Under the pieces are notes generated by a model. The model did no database searches. It saw nothing but the letters and a program-made list of their open reading frames with translations, and was not told where the DNA came from. Positions 17,241 to 26,139 of a stretch of DNA of 64,000 nucleotides are shown piece after piece. A program made the position numbers and the translations under genes. Positions within the stretch are counted from its first letter, which is position 1, and each line of letters begins with the position of its first letter. Source of the stretch: Bradyrhizobium sp. 141 (GTDB lineage Bacteria > Pseudomonadota > Alphaproteobacteria > Rhizobiales > Xanthobacteraceae); contig NZ_JADPKR010000100.1 in the NCBI RefSeq assembly GCF_023074055.1, positions 124,001-188,000 on the forward strand, written 5' to 3'.

Positions 17241-17862
17241 AGAAGAATCGCTGCGAGACCAGAAAAAAAATCGGCGCCGGTTCCAGATCCTGGAGATCGC
17301 CCGCAGCATCATTGCGACTAAAGGGCTGAAATCATTGAAGGTTCGTGATGTCGCTGAAGCCGCCGGCTGTTCAGTCGGCAGCGTCTATAACGAGTTCGGC
17401 GACTTCGACGGAGTGATCCTGACCGTCAATCGGGAGACCGTTCAGGCGCTCACGTCCCGGCTCGGCGGGGTTCCAGCCGAGGATCCCGTTCGCCAGCTCT
17501 ACGGGCTTGCTGCGACCTATCTCGAATTCTTCGCCGAGCACGCCAATCTGCTGCGCTCGCTGTTCGAGCATCGGATGGAGGACGACCGTCCTTATCCCGA
17601 TGACATCCTGCAGATGGTGATGGATGCCTTCGCGCTGATGCATCCACCCCTGGTGCGGCTATTGCCGGATGCGGATGACGTGAAGATCGCGCTGCTGTCG
17701 CGCACCTTGTTTTCCGCCGTGCACGGAATCATCTCGCTCGGCCTTGAGGAGCGCATGGTGGCCGTGCCGCCCCAGATGCTGCGCCAGCAGGTCGAGCAAT
17801 TTGTCGACACCCATCTCGCCGGCCTCGGCATTTTGCCGGTCGGCGCACGCCCATCTCGATGA
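17212..17862 (+). CDS. TetR-family transcriptional regulator
   Basis: A 216-residue regulator. The TetR helix-turn-helix is at about residues 20-65 (ILEIARSIIATKG, then VRDVAEAAGCSVGSVYNEF). The C-terminal half is a helical ligand-binding and dimer domain (HANLLRSLFEHRMEDD and LLSRTLFSAVHGIISLGLEER). Two starts are possible, 17212 and 17227. Both fall within the span of the twin palindromes, so a repressor bound there would block its own translation start region as well as the divergent gene. The gene ends 10 bp before the convergent autotransporter gene. The ligand is unknown. Confidence 0.85.
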   Translation: MSSLKMNNVQEESLRDQKKNRRRFQILEIARSIIATKGLKSLKVRDVAEAAGCSVGSVYNEFGDFDGVILTVNRETVQALTSRLGGVPAEDPVRQLYGLAATYLEFFAEHANLLRSLFEHRMEDDRPYPDDILQMVMDAFALMHPPLVRLLPDADDVKIALLSRTLFSAVHGIISLGLEERMVAVPPQMLRQQVEQFVDTHLAGLGILPVGARPSR

Positions 17863-17872
17863 GGCGCGGCCG

Positions 17873-20542
17873 CTACCAGGCGTATCGCAGGCTCGCGGTG
17901 CCCGAATAAGTGGTGCTGCGGGCTGCAAACTCGCCGTCGAACTTGGCCGACAGGGCAACTCCGTTCGAAAACTTCAGCTCGGCGCCGGCGGACGCGAGCG
18001 CGGCGTCTTTCGCCGGCGTCGCGCCATTGACGATGAAGCTCGCGGCGGGCAGCGCCTGGAACGCGGCATTGAGCGTCGGATCGCTCACCCAATCATGTGC
18101 CCAGGCCGCGCGACCGCGCAACGTCAGGACCGCATCCGGCGAAACCAGCGTCGCCCGATCGAAACGCGCGCCAAGTTCGCTTCGCGTGTCGGAGGCCGTG
18201 CGTCCCCGGTAGGTCAGGCCGAAGCCGCTGCCGGCCCGGTCAGTCTCGGTATAGGTCGGCGTGCGAAACGCCTGCGTCTGCGCTGCCGCGTATGGCGTGA
18301 AACCACCGATCGGCGTCGCGAAGCGATAGCCGCCCTCGATGCGGCCGCCGACGGTTTGCGCGTCGAACTTCGCGGTGAGCTGGTTGCCGAACGGTGCGAA
18401 CCGGTCTGTCGACATCCAATGATTGGCAACGGCGAGCGAGGCGGCGAAATAGGCCGGGCCTGTGCGGACCGCGGTGTAGACGCCGGCCTGTAACGCCTCG
18501 CTCTTGCCGCCGCCGAGCGCCTGCGCGAGGTCCCATCTGGTGCCGCCGCCGGAGAGCGCAAAGCCGACGACCGCGTCGCGGCTGAAATGATAGTCGGCTC
18601 CGGCCGCGACGCCGCCTGCGCGCGCGCTGAGGTCGTGACTGCCGATCACGACCGGGTCACCGCTGGTGCGATTGGTGCCGCCGAACGCCGCGCCCCAGGC
18701 CGTCCAGCGCTCCGCAAAGGCCGGCGCCTTCGCGGCCGGCGCACCCAGCACCTTGTTGTAGGCGAGGGCGATATCGTCCGGCAACGCTGCGCGCTCGGGG
18801 CTGAAGCTGAATGCGGCATCGCCTGTGCCGTTGCTCACGCCGCCGCGTCCATTGACGAACGGATCGAGCATCAGGCCGAGGAATTGACCGGTGAACTGGA
18901 AGGCTCCCTGCCGCGCGCCCGTCGCGGCTTCCCCCGAAAGCTGGTCCAGACTGTAACGGAGCTGGGCGTCGCTCTGGCCTGCGAACGAGGACAGGAAAGG
19001 CAGGTTGGTGCCGAATGCGCTCAGCGCGCCGGCCACGGCCTTCTGGTTCTGCGTCTGGGCGACGGTGGGGAAGGTGGCCGTGTTGTAGTTGAGTGTCAGG
19101 ACGACAGAGAACCCGTCATAGCTGAGGGCGGAGGAGAAGAACTGCGGATTGTATCCGCTGATCGTTATGCCGGAGAAGGTCCCGGTCAGGCCGTTCACTG
19201 CGCTGAGGATGGTGTATTGCGTCGAGGGGGTATAGGCGCCCGCAAGCGTGGTGACCGCGACGGTGCCGCCGTTCAACGTCGCGGTCACGGCGAGAAGTTT
19301 GCCGGATTGGCCGGCCGCGTTGACGGAGACCGCGTAGGTCGAGCCGGCGTTGAACGTGGCATTGCCATAGCTCGTGAGCACGCCGAGATTGGCGGGCGCA
19401 ACCCGGCCGCCCGACAGCACGGTGAGTGCGCCGATGGCGCCGTTGCCGCCGAGGGTGCCGCCGCTGACCGTCGTCGCAACGTTGGGCATTGTGCCGTTGA
19501 CGATGAGGTTGCCGGCCTGGACATTCATGGTCCCCGCATCCGGCGTCGAGCCGGTCAGCGTCCAGGTTGAGCTTCCCGTCTTTTCCAACGCCTCGAATTC
19601 CTGGAACTGCAAGCCCGCGCCGAATGTGTCGAGGTCGAACGTGCTATTGGCCGTTCCACCTAAGCGCAGCGTGTCCGTTCCGTTGCCGCCCAGGACCCGG
19701 CCCGTGATGTTCGATCCTGCGCGCAGCTCGAAGACGTCGCTGCCGTCCTTGAGATCGACGGCTCTGTTGGCGAAGTTGCCGCTGATCGTGCCCGAGCTGA
19801 TGATGGTGTCCTGGCTTGCCGAGCCCAAGATCGCGTAATTTGAAACGCTCGAGACCGTGCCTGCGTTGTTGATGGTGTTGCCGCCGGCAGCGCCGTTGAG
19901 ATCGATGGCCGGGCCACTGCCGGCAAAGACGAGGCCGCCCGATAGGATGTTCACCTGATTGTTCATCGCCCCGGCTCCGATGCCAATCCCATTGGTGATG
20001 GGAGCGAGGCTTCCAACCGTGCCTCCGACGACGACGATGTTATTGCTGGAATTGGACAGGACGAGCCCCGTCGCGCCAACGGCCGATGCTCCGACCACAG
20101 CACCGGCATCTATCGTGATGGCGTTGTTGTTGCTGCCGTTGACCAATGCAATGCCGTCGCTGTTGGCGGACGCGATCGACGCGTTGCCGGAAACATTGAT
20201 CGCGCCATTGGATGCCGCTTCGAAGACGACGCTCGCAAAGGCGGGGTCGTTCACGGAAGTTGCGGTGCCATCGCCGATGTTGACGGTCACACCGCTGACC
20301 ACAGGCGCCGTCTTGACTTGTGTATTGCCTGCCCCGGTGCAGGTGATTGAATCGCCGGACTGGAGTGACGTTTGCGAACCACCTCCGGTAACGACACAGG
20401 CCGCCGCCGCGGGAGTTGTGAACCATGGCAGCGCGATACCTGCAGCAAGAGCGCTGATCGCGGTGCTCAGGAGCAGCGCATGCCGCCGGCGCGTCTTTGC
20501 ACGACGAATATCCGGCGAGGTCATCCAATCATTCCAAGGCAC
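17873..20542 (-). CDS. autotransporter (type Va) outer-membrane protein
   Basis: An 889-residue exported protein. The N-terminal basic region (RRAKTRRRHALLLSTAI) and hydrophobic core form a signal peptide ending near TPAAA. Residues about 40-560 are Gly/Asn/Thr/Val-rich with repeated strand patterns (GNASIASANSDGIALVNGS, for example), typical of a beta-helix passenger. The last about 280 residues form the autotransporter barrel and end ASLRYAW, with the expected aromatic last residue. I choose the GTG at 20542 because AAGGAG lies 6 bases upstream; the ATG at 20524 is the alternative. The longer frame to 20701 lacks a ribosome site. The passenger has no recognised protease or lipase motif, so it is probably an adhesin-like surface protein. 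Confidence 0.85.
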   Translation of the reverse strand: MPWNDWMTSPDIRRAKTRRRHALLLSTAISALAAGIALPWFTTPAAAACVVTGGGSQTSLQSGDSITCTGAGNTQVKTAPVVSGVTVNIGDGTATSVNDPAFASVVFEAASNGAINVSGNASIASANSDGIALVNGSNNNAITIDAGAVVGASAVGATGLVLSNSSNNIVVVGGTVGSLAPITNGIGIGAGAMNNQVNILSGGLVFAGSGPAIDLNGAAGGNTINNAGTVSSVSNYAILGSASQDTIISSGTISGNFANRAVDLKDGSDVFELRAGSNITGRVLGGNGTDTLRLGGTANSTFDLDTFGAGLQFQEFEALEKTGSSTWTLTGSTPDAGTMNVQAGNLIVNGTMPNVATTVSGGTLGGNGAIGALTVLSGGRVAPANLGVLTSYGNATFNAGSTYAVSVNAAGQSGKLLAVTATLNGGTVAVTTLAGAYTPSTQYTILSAVNGLTGTFSGITISGYNPQFFSSALSYDGFSVVLTLNYNTATFPTVAQTQNQKAVAGALSAFGTNLPFLSSFAGQSDAQLRYSLDQLSGEAATGARQGAFQFTGQFLGLMLDPFVNGRGGVSNGTGDAAFSFSPERAALPDDIALAYNKVLGAPAAKAPAFAERWTAWGAAFGGTNRTSGDPVVIGSHDLSARAGGVAAGADYHFSRDAVVGFALSGGGTRWDLAQALGGGKSEALQAGVYTAVRTGPAYFAASLAVANHWMSTDRFAPFGNQLTAKFDAQTVGGRIEGGYRFATPIGGFTPYAAAQTQAFRTPTYTETDRAGSGFGLTYRGRTASDTRSELGARFDRATLVSPDAVLTLRGRAAWAHDWVSDPTLNAAFQALPAASFIVNGATPAKDAALASAGAELKFSNGVALSAKFDGEFAARSTTYSGTASLRYAW

Positions 20543-20731
20543 TGCAAACTCCTTCGACGATGCGGACGAATCCGGCCGCAACGCTGGGCAGTTGCCATGC
20601 TTAGTGATGGAGGCCTTGGCCTTCTTGGACCAGCGCGCAAAGCGAAGTGTCGAAATGCGAAAGACGCGACGTTTTCGGGAGTATTGTGGCCAGGGTACCA
20701 CAACCGCGCCGTTTACGCGGCTCGCAGGCTG

Positions 20732-22021
20732 TCAGCCTCGCGCTGCGACGGCTTCGCGTGGCCGGGCTGCAACGGCGATGACGTCCGGTCGCCCGCCGTC
20801 GACCTGAACGCGGTTGCGTCCCTTTTCCTTGGCGCGATAGCAGGCGGCATCGGCGCGCCGCATCGCGTCCTCAAGCGTGGTGTCGCCGTCGGCGATGCAG
20901 GCGACGCCGATGCTGGCGGTCACCGCAAAGCAGCGATCATCCCAGGCGAAGTTGAGCAGCTCCAGCGATCGCCGCAGCCGTTCGGCGATATCGACTGCAG
21001 TCGCGGGCGAGCACTGCGGCAGGATCAGCCCGAACTCGTCGCCGCCGAGCCGGGCCACGAGGTCACGCGGACGCCGATCCTGTTGCAGGAGGCGCGAGAC
21101 CTGGCAGAGCAGGCGGTCGCCGGCAAGGTGCCCGCAGGTGTCGTTGACGTTCTTGAACTGGTCGAGGTCGAGCAGGATAAGCCCCAGCGGACCCGCCGCG
21201 GCAGCGTCCAGCTCGCTTTGCAGGCGCGCCTCGAAGGCGCGGCGGTTGGACAGGCCGGTCAGCCAGTCATGCGATGCCTGCCAGGCCAGGCGTTCCTTCT
21301 CAGCGTGCAGGGCGTCTTCGAATGCCTGTCGTTGCAGCACCAATCGCCTGGTGTGCCAGATCAGGAGCAGGATCAGCGTGACGGCGGTGACGATGTTGAT
21401 ACCGGTCAGCGTCAGCTTGATGGCGCGGGAGCCTTCGCCGAGGACAGTGGAGAACCGCTTGGCATGCACCGTGAACTGGGTGTTGAGCTCGGAGAGTCGC
21501 GTCGACAGGAATTGCAGGCGATTTGTGTCTCGGATAGGGCCGTTCTCCAACTCGGACCGGATGACCTCGCCGAACACGCTCAGCTCCAGCAGCATCGGGT
21601 CGGTAGCGGTCCACTCGCGGATCGCTTCCTGCAGGAAGCTGACGCGGTTGAAGTAGCGAAACAGCCAGATCAATCCAGGAACGTCATCGGGATGATTGCC
21701 GCCTTGCAGGAAGCCGATGCGCGCGGCCTCGACGTCGACCGGATCTCGCTCCATCGCCCAGCGCGCAAACTCGTCGCCGATGGGAACGGCGAGCGAGGCC
21801 TGGTATTGCGTGAACTGGCTGGCGTCGCCCGAATGCAAATAGAGATTGAGGAAGTAGACGGCATTCTTCTGCGAGCGGGACCACATCGCTTCGCCCGCGA
21901 CATAGGCGCGAACCGACGACATCACCTCGAGGCTGAATCCCGCGATCGCCGCCTGGAGCACGACGACCATCACGAAAGGCGAGACGAGCTTGATGACGTG
22001 AAGGAAGCTGTGTCCCTTCAT
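20732..22021 (-). CDS. membrane diguanylate cyclase (GGDEF)
   Basis: A 429-residue protein with a first membrane helix (KLVSPFVMVVVLQAAIAGF), a periplasmic sensor region of about 170 residues, a second helix (LTGINIVTAVTLILLLIW) and a C-terminal GGDEF domain. The active site is intact: LARLGGDEFGLIL-type sequence with the metal/substrate loop GLILLDLDQFKNVNDTCGH. The I-site RxxD (RPRD) sits five residues before GGDEF, so c-di-GMP product inhibition is expected. The ATG at 22021 is chosen because it precedes the first membrane helix; the longer frame adds a region without membrane or signal character. The signal sensed is unknown. Confidence 0.87.
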   Translation of the reverse strand: MKGHSFLHVIKLVSPFVMVVVLQAAIAGFSLEVMSSVRAYVAGEAMWSRSQKNAVYFLNLYLHSGDASQFTQYQASLAVPIGDEFARWAMERDPVDVEAARIGFLQGGNHPDDVPGLIWLFRYFNRVSFLQEAIREWTATDPMLLELSVFGEVIRSELENGPIRDTNRLQFLSTRLSELNTQFTVHAKRFSTVLGEGSRAIKLTLTGINIVTAVTLILLLIWHTRRLVLQRQAFEDALHAEKERLAWQASHDWLTGLSNRRAFEARLQSELDAAAAGPLGLILLDLDQFKNVNDTCGHLAGDRLLCQVSRLLQQDRRPRDLVARLGGDEFGLILPQCSPATAVDIAERLRRSLELLNFAWDDRCFAVTASIGVACIADGDTTLEDAMRRADAACYRAKEKGRNRVQVDGGRPDVIAVAARPREAVAARG

Positions 22022-22222
22022 CGACGTCGCTGTTCTGCGAAACACCCTGCGTTCCCCAAATCGCGCAACGACCCCAGCGAAGCGCTGCGCCTGCAACGCG
22101 AAGTAGAGGGGATGGTTGCCTAACTCGACCTGAAAAGCGCGAAAGACTGCATCGCAGGATGAAGGCGTCGTGAAATGAATGGCCGTAGATCGCTTCAAAT
22201 GCCGGCAAATCGGAACTGGTGC

Positions 22223-22242
22223 GGCATCGGCGAACCGATGCC
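22223..22242 (-). terminator. hairpin downstream of pncB
   Basis: Perfect 8-bp arms GGCATCGG and CCGATGCC lie about 50 bases after the pncB stop. Read on the minus strand, the loop is TTCG, a stable tetraloop. No T tract follows, so it may mark or protect the pncB 3' end rather than terminate by itself. Confidence 0.4.
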
Positions 22243-22291
22243 TCACATTTGTCGTGCGCGGTTTACTTGATGAAGAGAGTTGGGTGCGCGG

Positions 22292-23596
22292 CTAGACCAG
22301 CACCGGCTTGCGCACGCGGCCGGCGTCGCCGAACACGCGCAGGTAACGCTCGATCTCCGAGGGCATACCGGTCGCCTTCTCCGGATTGTCGGAGAGCTTG
22401 ACGGCGGGACGGCCGTCGACCGACGAGACCTTGCAGACCAGCGAGATCGGATCGAGATTGAACGAGCCATCCGGCGTGCAGCCGACGAAATCATTGGTGA
22501 GGTTGGTGCCCCAGCCGAAGGAGAGCCGCACCCGGCCGGCGAAGTGATGATAGGTCTCCTCGATCGAGCCGACATCCATCGCGTCGGAAAAGACGAGTAG
22601 CTTGTCCCTGGGGTTGCGACCCTTCTTCTCCCACCAGGCGACGATCTCCTCGCCGGCCTGAATCGGCGGCGCGCTGTCGGGCCGGAAGCCGGTCCAGTCG
22701 GCGACCCATTCCGGCGCATCGCGCAGGAAGGCCTTGGTGCCGAAGGCGTCGGGCAGTGCGATCAGGAGGTTGCCGCCATAGGTCTGGCGCCACTGGTCGA
22801 GAATGCGATAAGGCGCCCAGCGCAACTCCTCGTCGTCCTTGGCGAGCGCGGCCGCGACCATCGGCAGCTCATGCGCATTGGTGCCGATGGCCTCGAGATC
22901 GTTGTCCATCGCGAGCAGCACATTGGAGGTGCCGATGAAGGACGAGCCCAGGCCTTCCTTCACCGCCTCCACGCACCAGCGCTGCCAGAGGAAGCCGTGA
23001 CGGCGGCGGGTGCCGAAGTCGGACAGGCGCAGGTTCTCCAACTCGCGCAGCCGTTCCACCTTGGTCCAGAGCTTGGCCTTGGCGCGCGCATAGAGCACGT
23101 CGAGCTCGAAGCGGCCGCGGCCCTTGATCGCCGCACGGGAGCGCAGCTCGTTGAGGATTGCGAGCGCCGGAATCTCCCACATCGTGGTGTGGGTCCAGGG
23201 CCCGTGGAAATGCAATTCGTACTGGCCCTCGACCTTGCGCAGCTCATACTCGGGAAGGCGGAATTCGGCCAGCCAGCGGATGAAGTCCGCCGAGAACATG
23301 TGGGTCTTGCCGTAGAAGGTGTTACCGGCAAGCCAGATCAGCTCCTTCTTGGTGAAGCGGATGGTGCGGGCGTGGTCGAGCTGGGCGCGCAACTCGCCCT
23401 CATCGATGATCTCGGCGAGCCGGACGTGGCGCGAGCGGTTGATGACCGAGAAGGTCACCTGCTGCTTCGGGTAGGACTCCCGAATCATTTGCAACATCAA
23501 TAGCTTGTAGAAGTCGGTATCAAGCAGGCTGCGGATGATGGGATCCAGCCGCCAGCTGTGATTGTAGGTCCGGCTCGCAATGTCGGTCACTGTCAT
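22292..23596 (-). CDS. pncB: nicotinate phosphoribosyltransferase
   Basis: A 434-residue cytoplasmic enzyme of the NAD salvage pathway that makes nicotinate mononucleotide from nicotinate and PRPP, with ATP hydrolysis. Family features include the N-terminal LLDTDFYKLLMLQMI, the TFSVINRSR segment, the region around SFIGTSNVLLA, and the phosphate-binding C-terminal stretch (KLLVFSDAMDVG and FGWGTNLTND). The length matches proteobacterial PncB. It is a single gene: it is followed by a tetraloop hairpin, and the upstream neighbour on the same strand is an unrelated LysR gene. Confidence 0.95.
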   Translation of the reverse strand: MTVTDIASRTYNHSWRLDPIIRSLLDTDFYKLLMLQMIRESYPKQQVTFSVINRSRHVRLAEIIDEGELRAQLDHARTIRFTKKELIWLAGNTFYGKTHMFSADFIRWLAEFRLPEYELRKVEGQYELHFHGPWTHTTMWEIPALAILNELRSRAAIKGRGRFELDVLYARAKAKLWTKVERLRELENLRLSDFGTRRRHGFLWQRWCVEAVKEGLGSSFIGTSNVLLAMDNDLEAIGTNAHELPMVAAALAKDDEELRWAPYRILDQWRQTYGGNLLIALPDAFGTKAFLRDAPEWVADWTGFRPDSAPPIQAGEEIVAWWEKKGRNPRDKLLVFSDAMDVGSIEETYHHFAGRVRLSFGWGTNLTNDFVGCTPDGSFNLDPISLVCKVSSVDGRPAVKLSDNPEKATGMPSEIERYLRVFGDAGRVRKPVLV

Positions 23597-23675
23597 GGGG
23601 GAATTCTAGCGTGGCGGCCCGCGCCCAACCAGTGGGTTTGGCGAGGGCTGGTCTTCCGAAAGACGGGATCGGCTA

Positions 23676-24596
23676 TCAAGCCTTGGCGGCCGTCGCTGCG
23701 ATCGTCTCGAGCTGGCTCCTGACCCAGCGATGGGCCGGGTCTTTCTGATAGCGCTGGTGCCAGACCATGAACATCGGCAGCTCGGCCAGCATCCGCGTGC
23801 GGGACGCTAGCGGAATCCGCGTTTGCGCGAAACCGCGCATGACCCCGGACGCCAGCAGGCTCGGCATGCTCGCCAGCATCTGCGAGCCGCGAAGGAAGGA
23901 CGGCACGCCGGAAAAGCTCGGCACCGAGATCGCAATGTCGCGGTGAAGACCGTTCGCCGCCAGCCGGCGGTCGAAGTCGAGCCGCTCATTGTCGGTGTAG
24001 ACCACAGTAATGTGTCGCGCCGCGAGATAGGCACCGCGGCCGGTCGGCGCGGTGCGCGTCTTGGGATCGAAGTAACAGACGTAATGATCGCTCAAGAGGC
24101 GCTTCTGCACGATATCGACACCGGATGGCGGCAGCGGCGTGACCAGGAGATCGCAGCGGTTTTCGCGCAGCATCGCGGGCGAGGGCGACTGCGAAGGGAT
24201 CACGCGCAGGTTCAGGCCCTTCACTTGCGCGGCGAGGTGATCGAAGAATCGCGGCAGCAGCAGATCGCGCTGGAAGTCATTGGCGGCGATTGTCAGCGAA
24301 AGCTGCGCGCGAGCCGGCTCGAACGTGACGCCGCCGGCAAAGCTCCGCATCTCGTCGATCAGCGCCCGTGCCTTCGCGGCGAGGGCCTGCGCATGCGCGG
24401 TGGCGACGATGCCGCGGCCGGATTTCGCGAACAGCGGATCGCCTGCGATCCGCCGCAGCTTGTTCAGCCCGTGACTGACCGCCGATTGCGTCAGACCGAG
24501 CCGCGTTGCCGCCGCGGTGACCGATCCCTCCTCCAGCACAGCGAGGAACAGTTCGAGCGCGTGGCCGTCGAGGGCCAAATGATCGATTTCTTTCAT
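23676..24596 (-). CDS. LysR-family regulator divergent from pcaHG
   Basis: A 306-residue LysR-type regulator. The winged helix-turn-helix is at about residues 8-65 (LELFLAVLEEGSVTAAATRLGLTQSAVSHGLNKLRR), followed by a substrate-binding domain like that of NodD/NahR-type LysR proteins (DLLVTPLPPSGVDI and MVWHQRYQKDPAHRWVRSQL). The ATG at 24596 is chosen over an earlier in-frame one because it begins the conserved helix. It faces away from pcaH across about 100 bp, which makes it the likely regulator of the two dioxygenase genes. It is not clearly PcaQ. Confidence 0.87.
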   Translation of the reverse strand: MKEIDHLALDGHALELFLAVLEEGSVTAAATRLGLTQSAVSHGLNKLRRIAGDPLFAKSGRGIVATAHAQALAAKARALIDEMRSFAGGVTFEPARAQLSLTIAANDFQRDLLLPRFFDHLAAQVKGLNLRVIPSQSPSPAMLRENRCDLLVTPLPPSGVDIVQKRLLSDHYVCYFDPKTRTAPTGRGAYLAARHITVVYTDNERLDFDRRLAANGLHRDIAISVPSFSGVPSFLRGSQMLASMPSLLASGVMRGFAQTRIPLASRTRMLAELPMFMVWHQRYQKDPAHRWVRSQLETIAATAAKA

Positions 24597-24598
24597 GC

Positions 24599-24625
24599 AA
24601 TACATTATAATCGATCTATTTATCC
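24599..24625. promoter_or_regulatory. AT-rich island in the lysR-pcaH divergent space, promoter/operator candidate
   Basis: A run of about 27 bases (starting ATACATTATAATCGATC) is far more AT-rich than its surroundings and contains ATCGAT. In the only 100 bp between the divergent starts, it is the natural place for the promoters and a LysR site. I cannot assign an exact T-N11-A box. Confidence 0.4.
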
Positions 24626-24697
24626 GGGGAATAGACCGCGCCATGATCTCCCGATAAGCCGCGCGTCCGGACCCGGGACGCTCCAGGGAGAGACACG

Positions 24698-25486
24698 ATG
24701 AATGCCCAGGCGTCAGCCTTGCGGGATCCCCGCCTCAACCGTCCCGAGCCTTTTGCGCCTCCGCTCGGCGATGGCGGCTTCTTCCAGCGAGACCGTTCCA
24801 TCCATCCTCCCGCGCATGCGCCGGGCTACAAATCCTCGGTGCTGCGCTCGCCGCGCCAGGCGTTGCTGTCGCTGGAGAACTCGGTCTCGGAGATCACAGG
24901 GCCGGTGTTCGGCCATAACGATCTCGGCCCGCTCGATAACGATCTGATCCGCAACTACGCCAAGGACGGCGATCCCGTCGGCGAGCGCATCATCGTCCAC
25001 GGCCGGGTGCTGGACGAGACCGGCCGCGGTGTGCCGAACACGCTGGTCGAGTTCTGGCAGGCCAATGCCGGTGGCCGCTACCGGCACAAGAAGGACACGT
25101 ATCTGGCGCCGATCGATCCGAATTTCGGCGGCTGCGGCCGCGCGCTGACGGACGACACCGGCTACTACTATTTTCGCACCGTGAAGCCGGGGCCCTATCC
25201 CTGGCGCAACTACGTCAATAGCTGGCGGCCCGCCCACATCCATTTCTCGGTGTTCGGTTCGGGCTTTGCGCAACGGCTGATCACGCAGATGTATTTCGAG
25301 GGCGATCCCCTGATCCCGGTCTGCCCGATCCTGACGACGATCCCGGACAAGGATGCGCTCGACCGCTTGGTCGCACCGCTCGACCTCAACGGCTCGACGC
25401 CGTTCGACTCGCTCGCCTACCGCTTCGATATCGTGCTGCGCGGCCAGCGCTCCACCTACTTTGAAAATCGCACCGCGGGGAACTAA
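24698..25486 (+). CDS. pcaH: protocatechuate 3,4-dioxygenase beta subunit
   Basis: A 262-residue non-haem iron subunit that opens the ring of protocatechuate to beta-carboxy-cis,cis-muconate, together with PcaG. The intradiol fold is recognisable from LVEFWQANAGGRYRHK, and the iron ligands lie in DTGYYYFRTVKPG (Tyr) and WRPAHIHFSVFG (two His), with a second Tyr in NYVNSW. The length is slightly above the Pseudomonas beta subunit. GGGAGAG precedes the ATG by 6 bases. pcaG follows after 4 bases, so the two are one operon. The other pca genes (B, C, D, IJ) are not in this window. Confidence 0.93.
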   Translation: MNAQASALRDPRLNRPEPFAPPLGDGGFFQRDRSIHPPAHAPGYKSSVLRSPRQALLSLENSVSEITGPVFGHNDLGPLDNDLIRNYAKDGDPVGERIIVHGRVLDETGRGVPNTLVEFWQANAGGRYRHKKDTYLAPIDPNFGGCGRALTDDTGYYYFRTVKPGPYPWRNYVNSWRPAHIHFSVFGSGFAQRLITQMYFEGDPLIPVCPILTTIPDKDALDRLVAPLDLNGSTPFDSLAYRFDIVLRGQRSTYFENRTAGN

Positions 25487-25490
25487 GTCC

Positions 25491-26117
25491 ATGCCGCAGC
25501 CGCTCGACTATCTCAAGGAAACTGCCTCGCAGACCGCCGGTCCCTACGTCCATATCGGGCTGCTCCCCGCGATGGCCGGTTTCGACATCTTCGAGAAGAA
25601 CTTTTCCAACGTGCTGGTGACGCCGAACACCGAAGGTGAACGCCTCACGCTGGAGGGCAAGGTGCTCGACGGCACCGGCGCGCCGCTGCGCGACGTGTTG
25701 CTGGAAGTCTGGCAGGCCAATGCGAGCGGCCGCTACAACCATCCGGCCGATCGCTCGGCCGGCGCGCTGGAGCAGGAGTTTCGCGGCTGGGGCCGCGCCG
25801 GCTCCGACTTCGAGAGCGGGCTCGTGAGCTTCGAGACCATCAAGCCGGGCGCGATCACCGACAGAGCGGGCCGGACATGCGCGCCGCACGTCAATGTCTG
25901 GATCGTCGCGCGCGGCATCAACATCGGCCTCAACACGCGACTCTATTTCTCGGATGAAGAGGCCGCCAACGCCGCCGACCCCGTGCTCAACCTGATCGAA
26001 CAGCCGGCCCGGCGCTCGACCCTGATCGCAAAGCGCGGCGAGCGTGCCGGCAAGGTCGTGTATTCCTTTACGATCAATTTGCAGGGGCCGGAGGAGACGG
26101 TGTTTTTCGACGTGTGA
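25491..26117 (+). CDS. pcaG: protocatechuate 3,4-dioxygenase alpha subunit
   Basis: A 208-residue alpha subunit. It shares the intradiol fold with PcaH (LLEVWQANASGRYNHPAD) but lacks the full set of iron-ligand residues, as expected for alpha: the PcaH AHIH segment corresponds to PHVNVWI. N-terminal TASQTAGPYVHIGL is a family signature. It starts 4 bases after the pcaH stop. The stop is 22 bp from the end of the convergent NYN gene. Together with pobA at 28046 it gives the route 4-hydroxybenzoate to protocatechuate to ring cleavage. Confidence 0.93.
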   Translation: MPQPLDYLKETASQTAGPYVHIGLLPAMAGFDIFEKNFSNVLVTPNTEGERLTLEGKVLDGTGAPLRDVLLEVWQANASGRYNHPADRSAGALEQEFRGWGRAGSDFESGLVSFETIKPGAITDRAGRTCAPHVNVWIVARGINIGLNTRLYFSDEEAANAADPVLNLIEQPARRSTLIAKRGERAGKVVYSFTINLQGPEETVFFDV

Positions 26118-26139
26118 GGGGCCGGTGGCCGTCCCGGGA

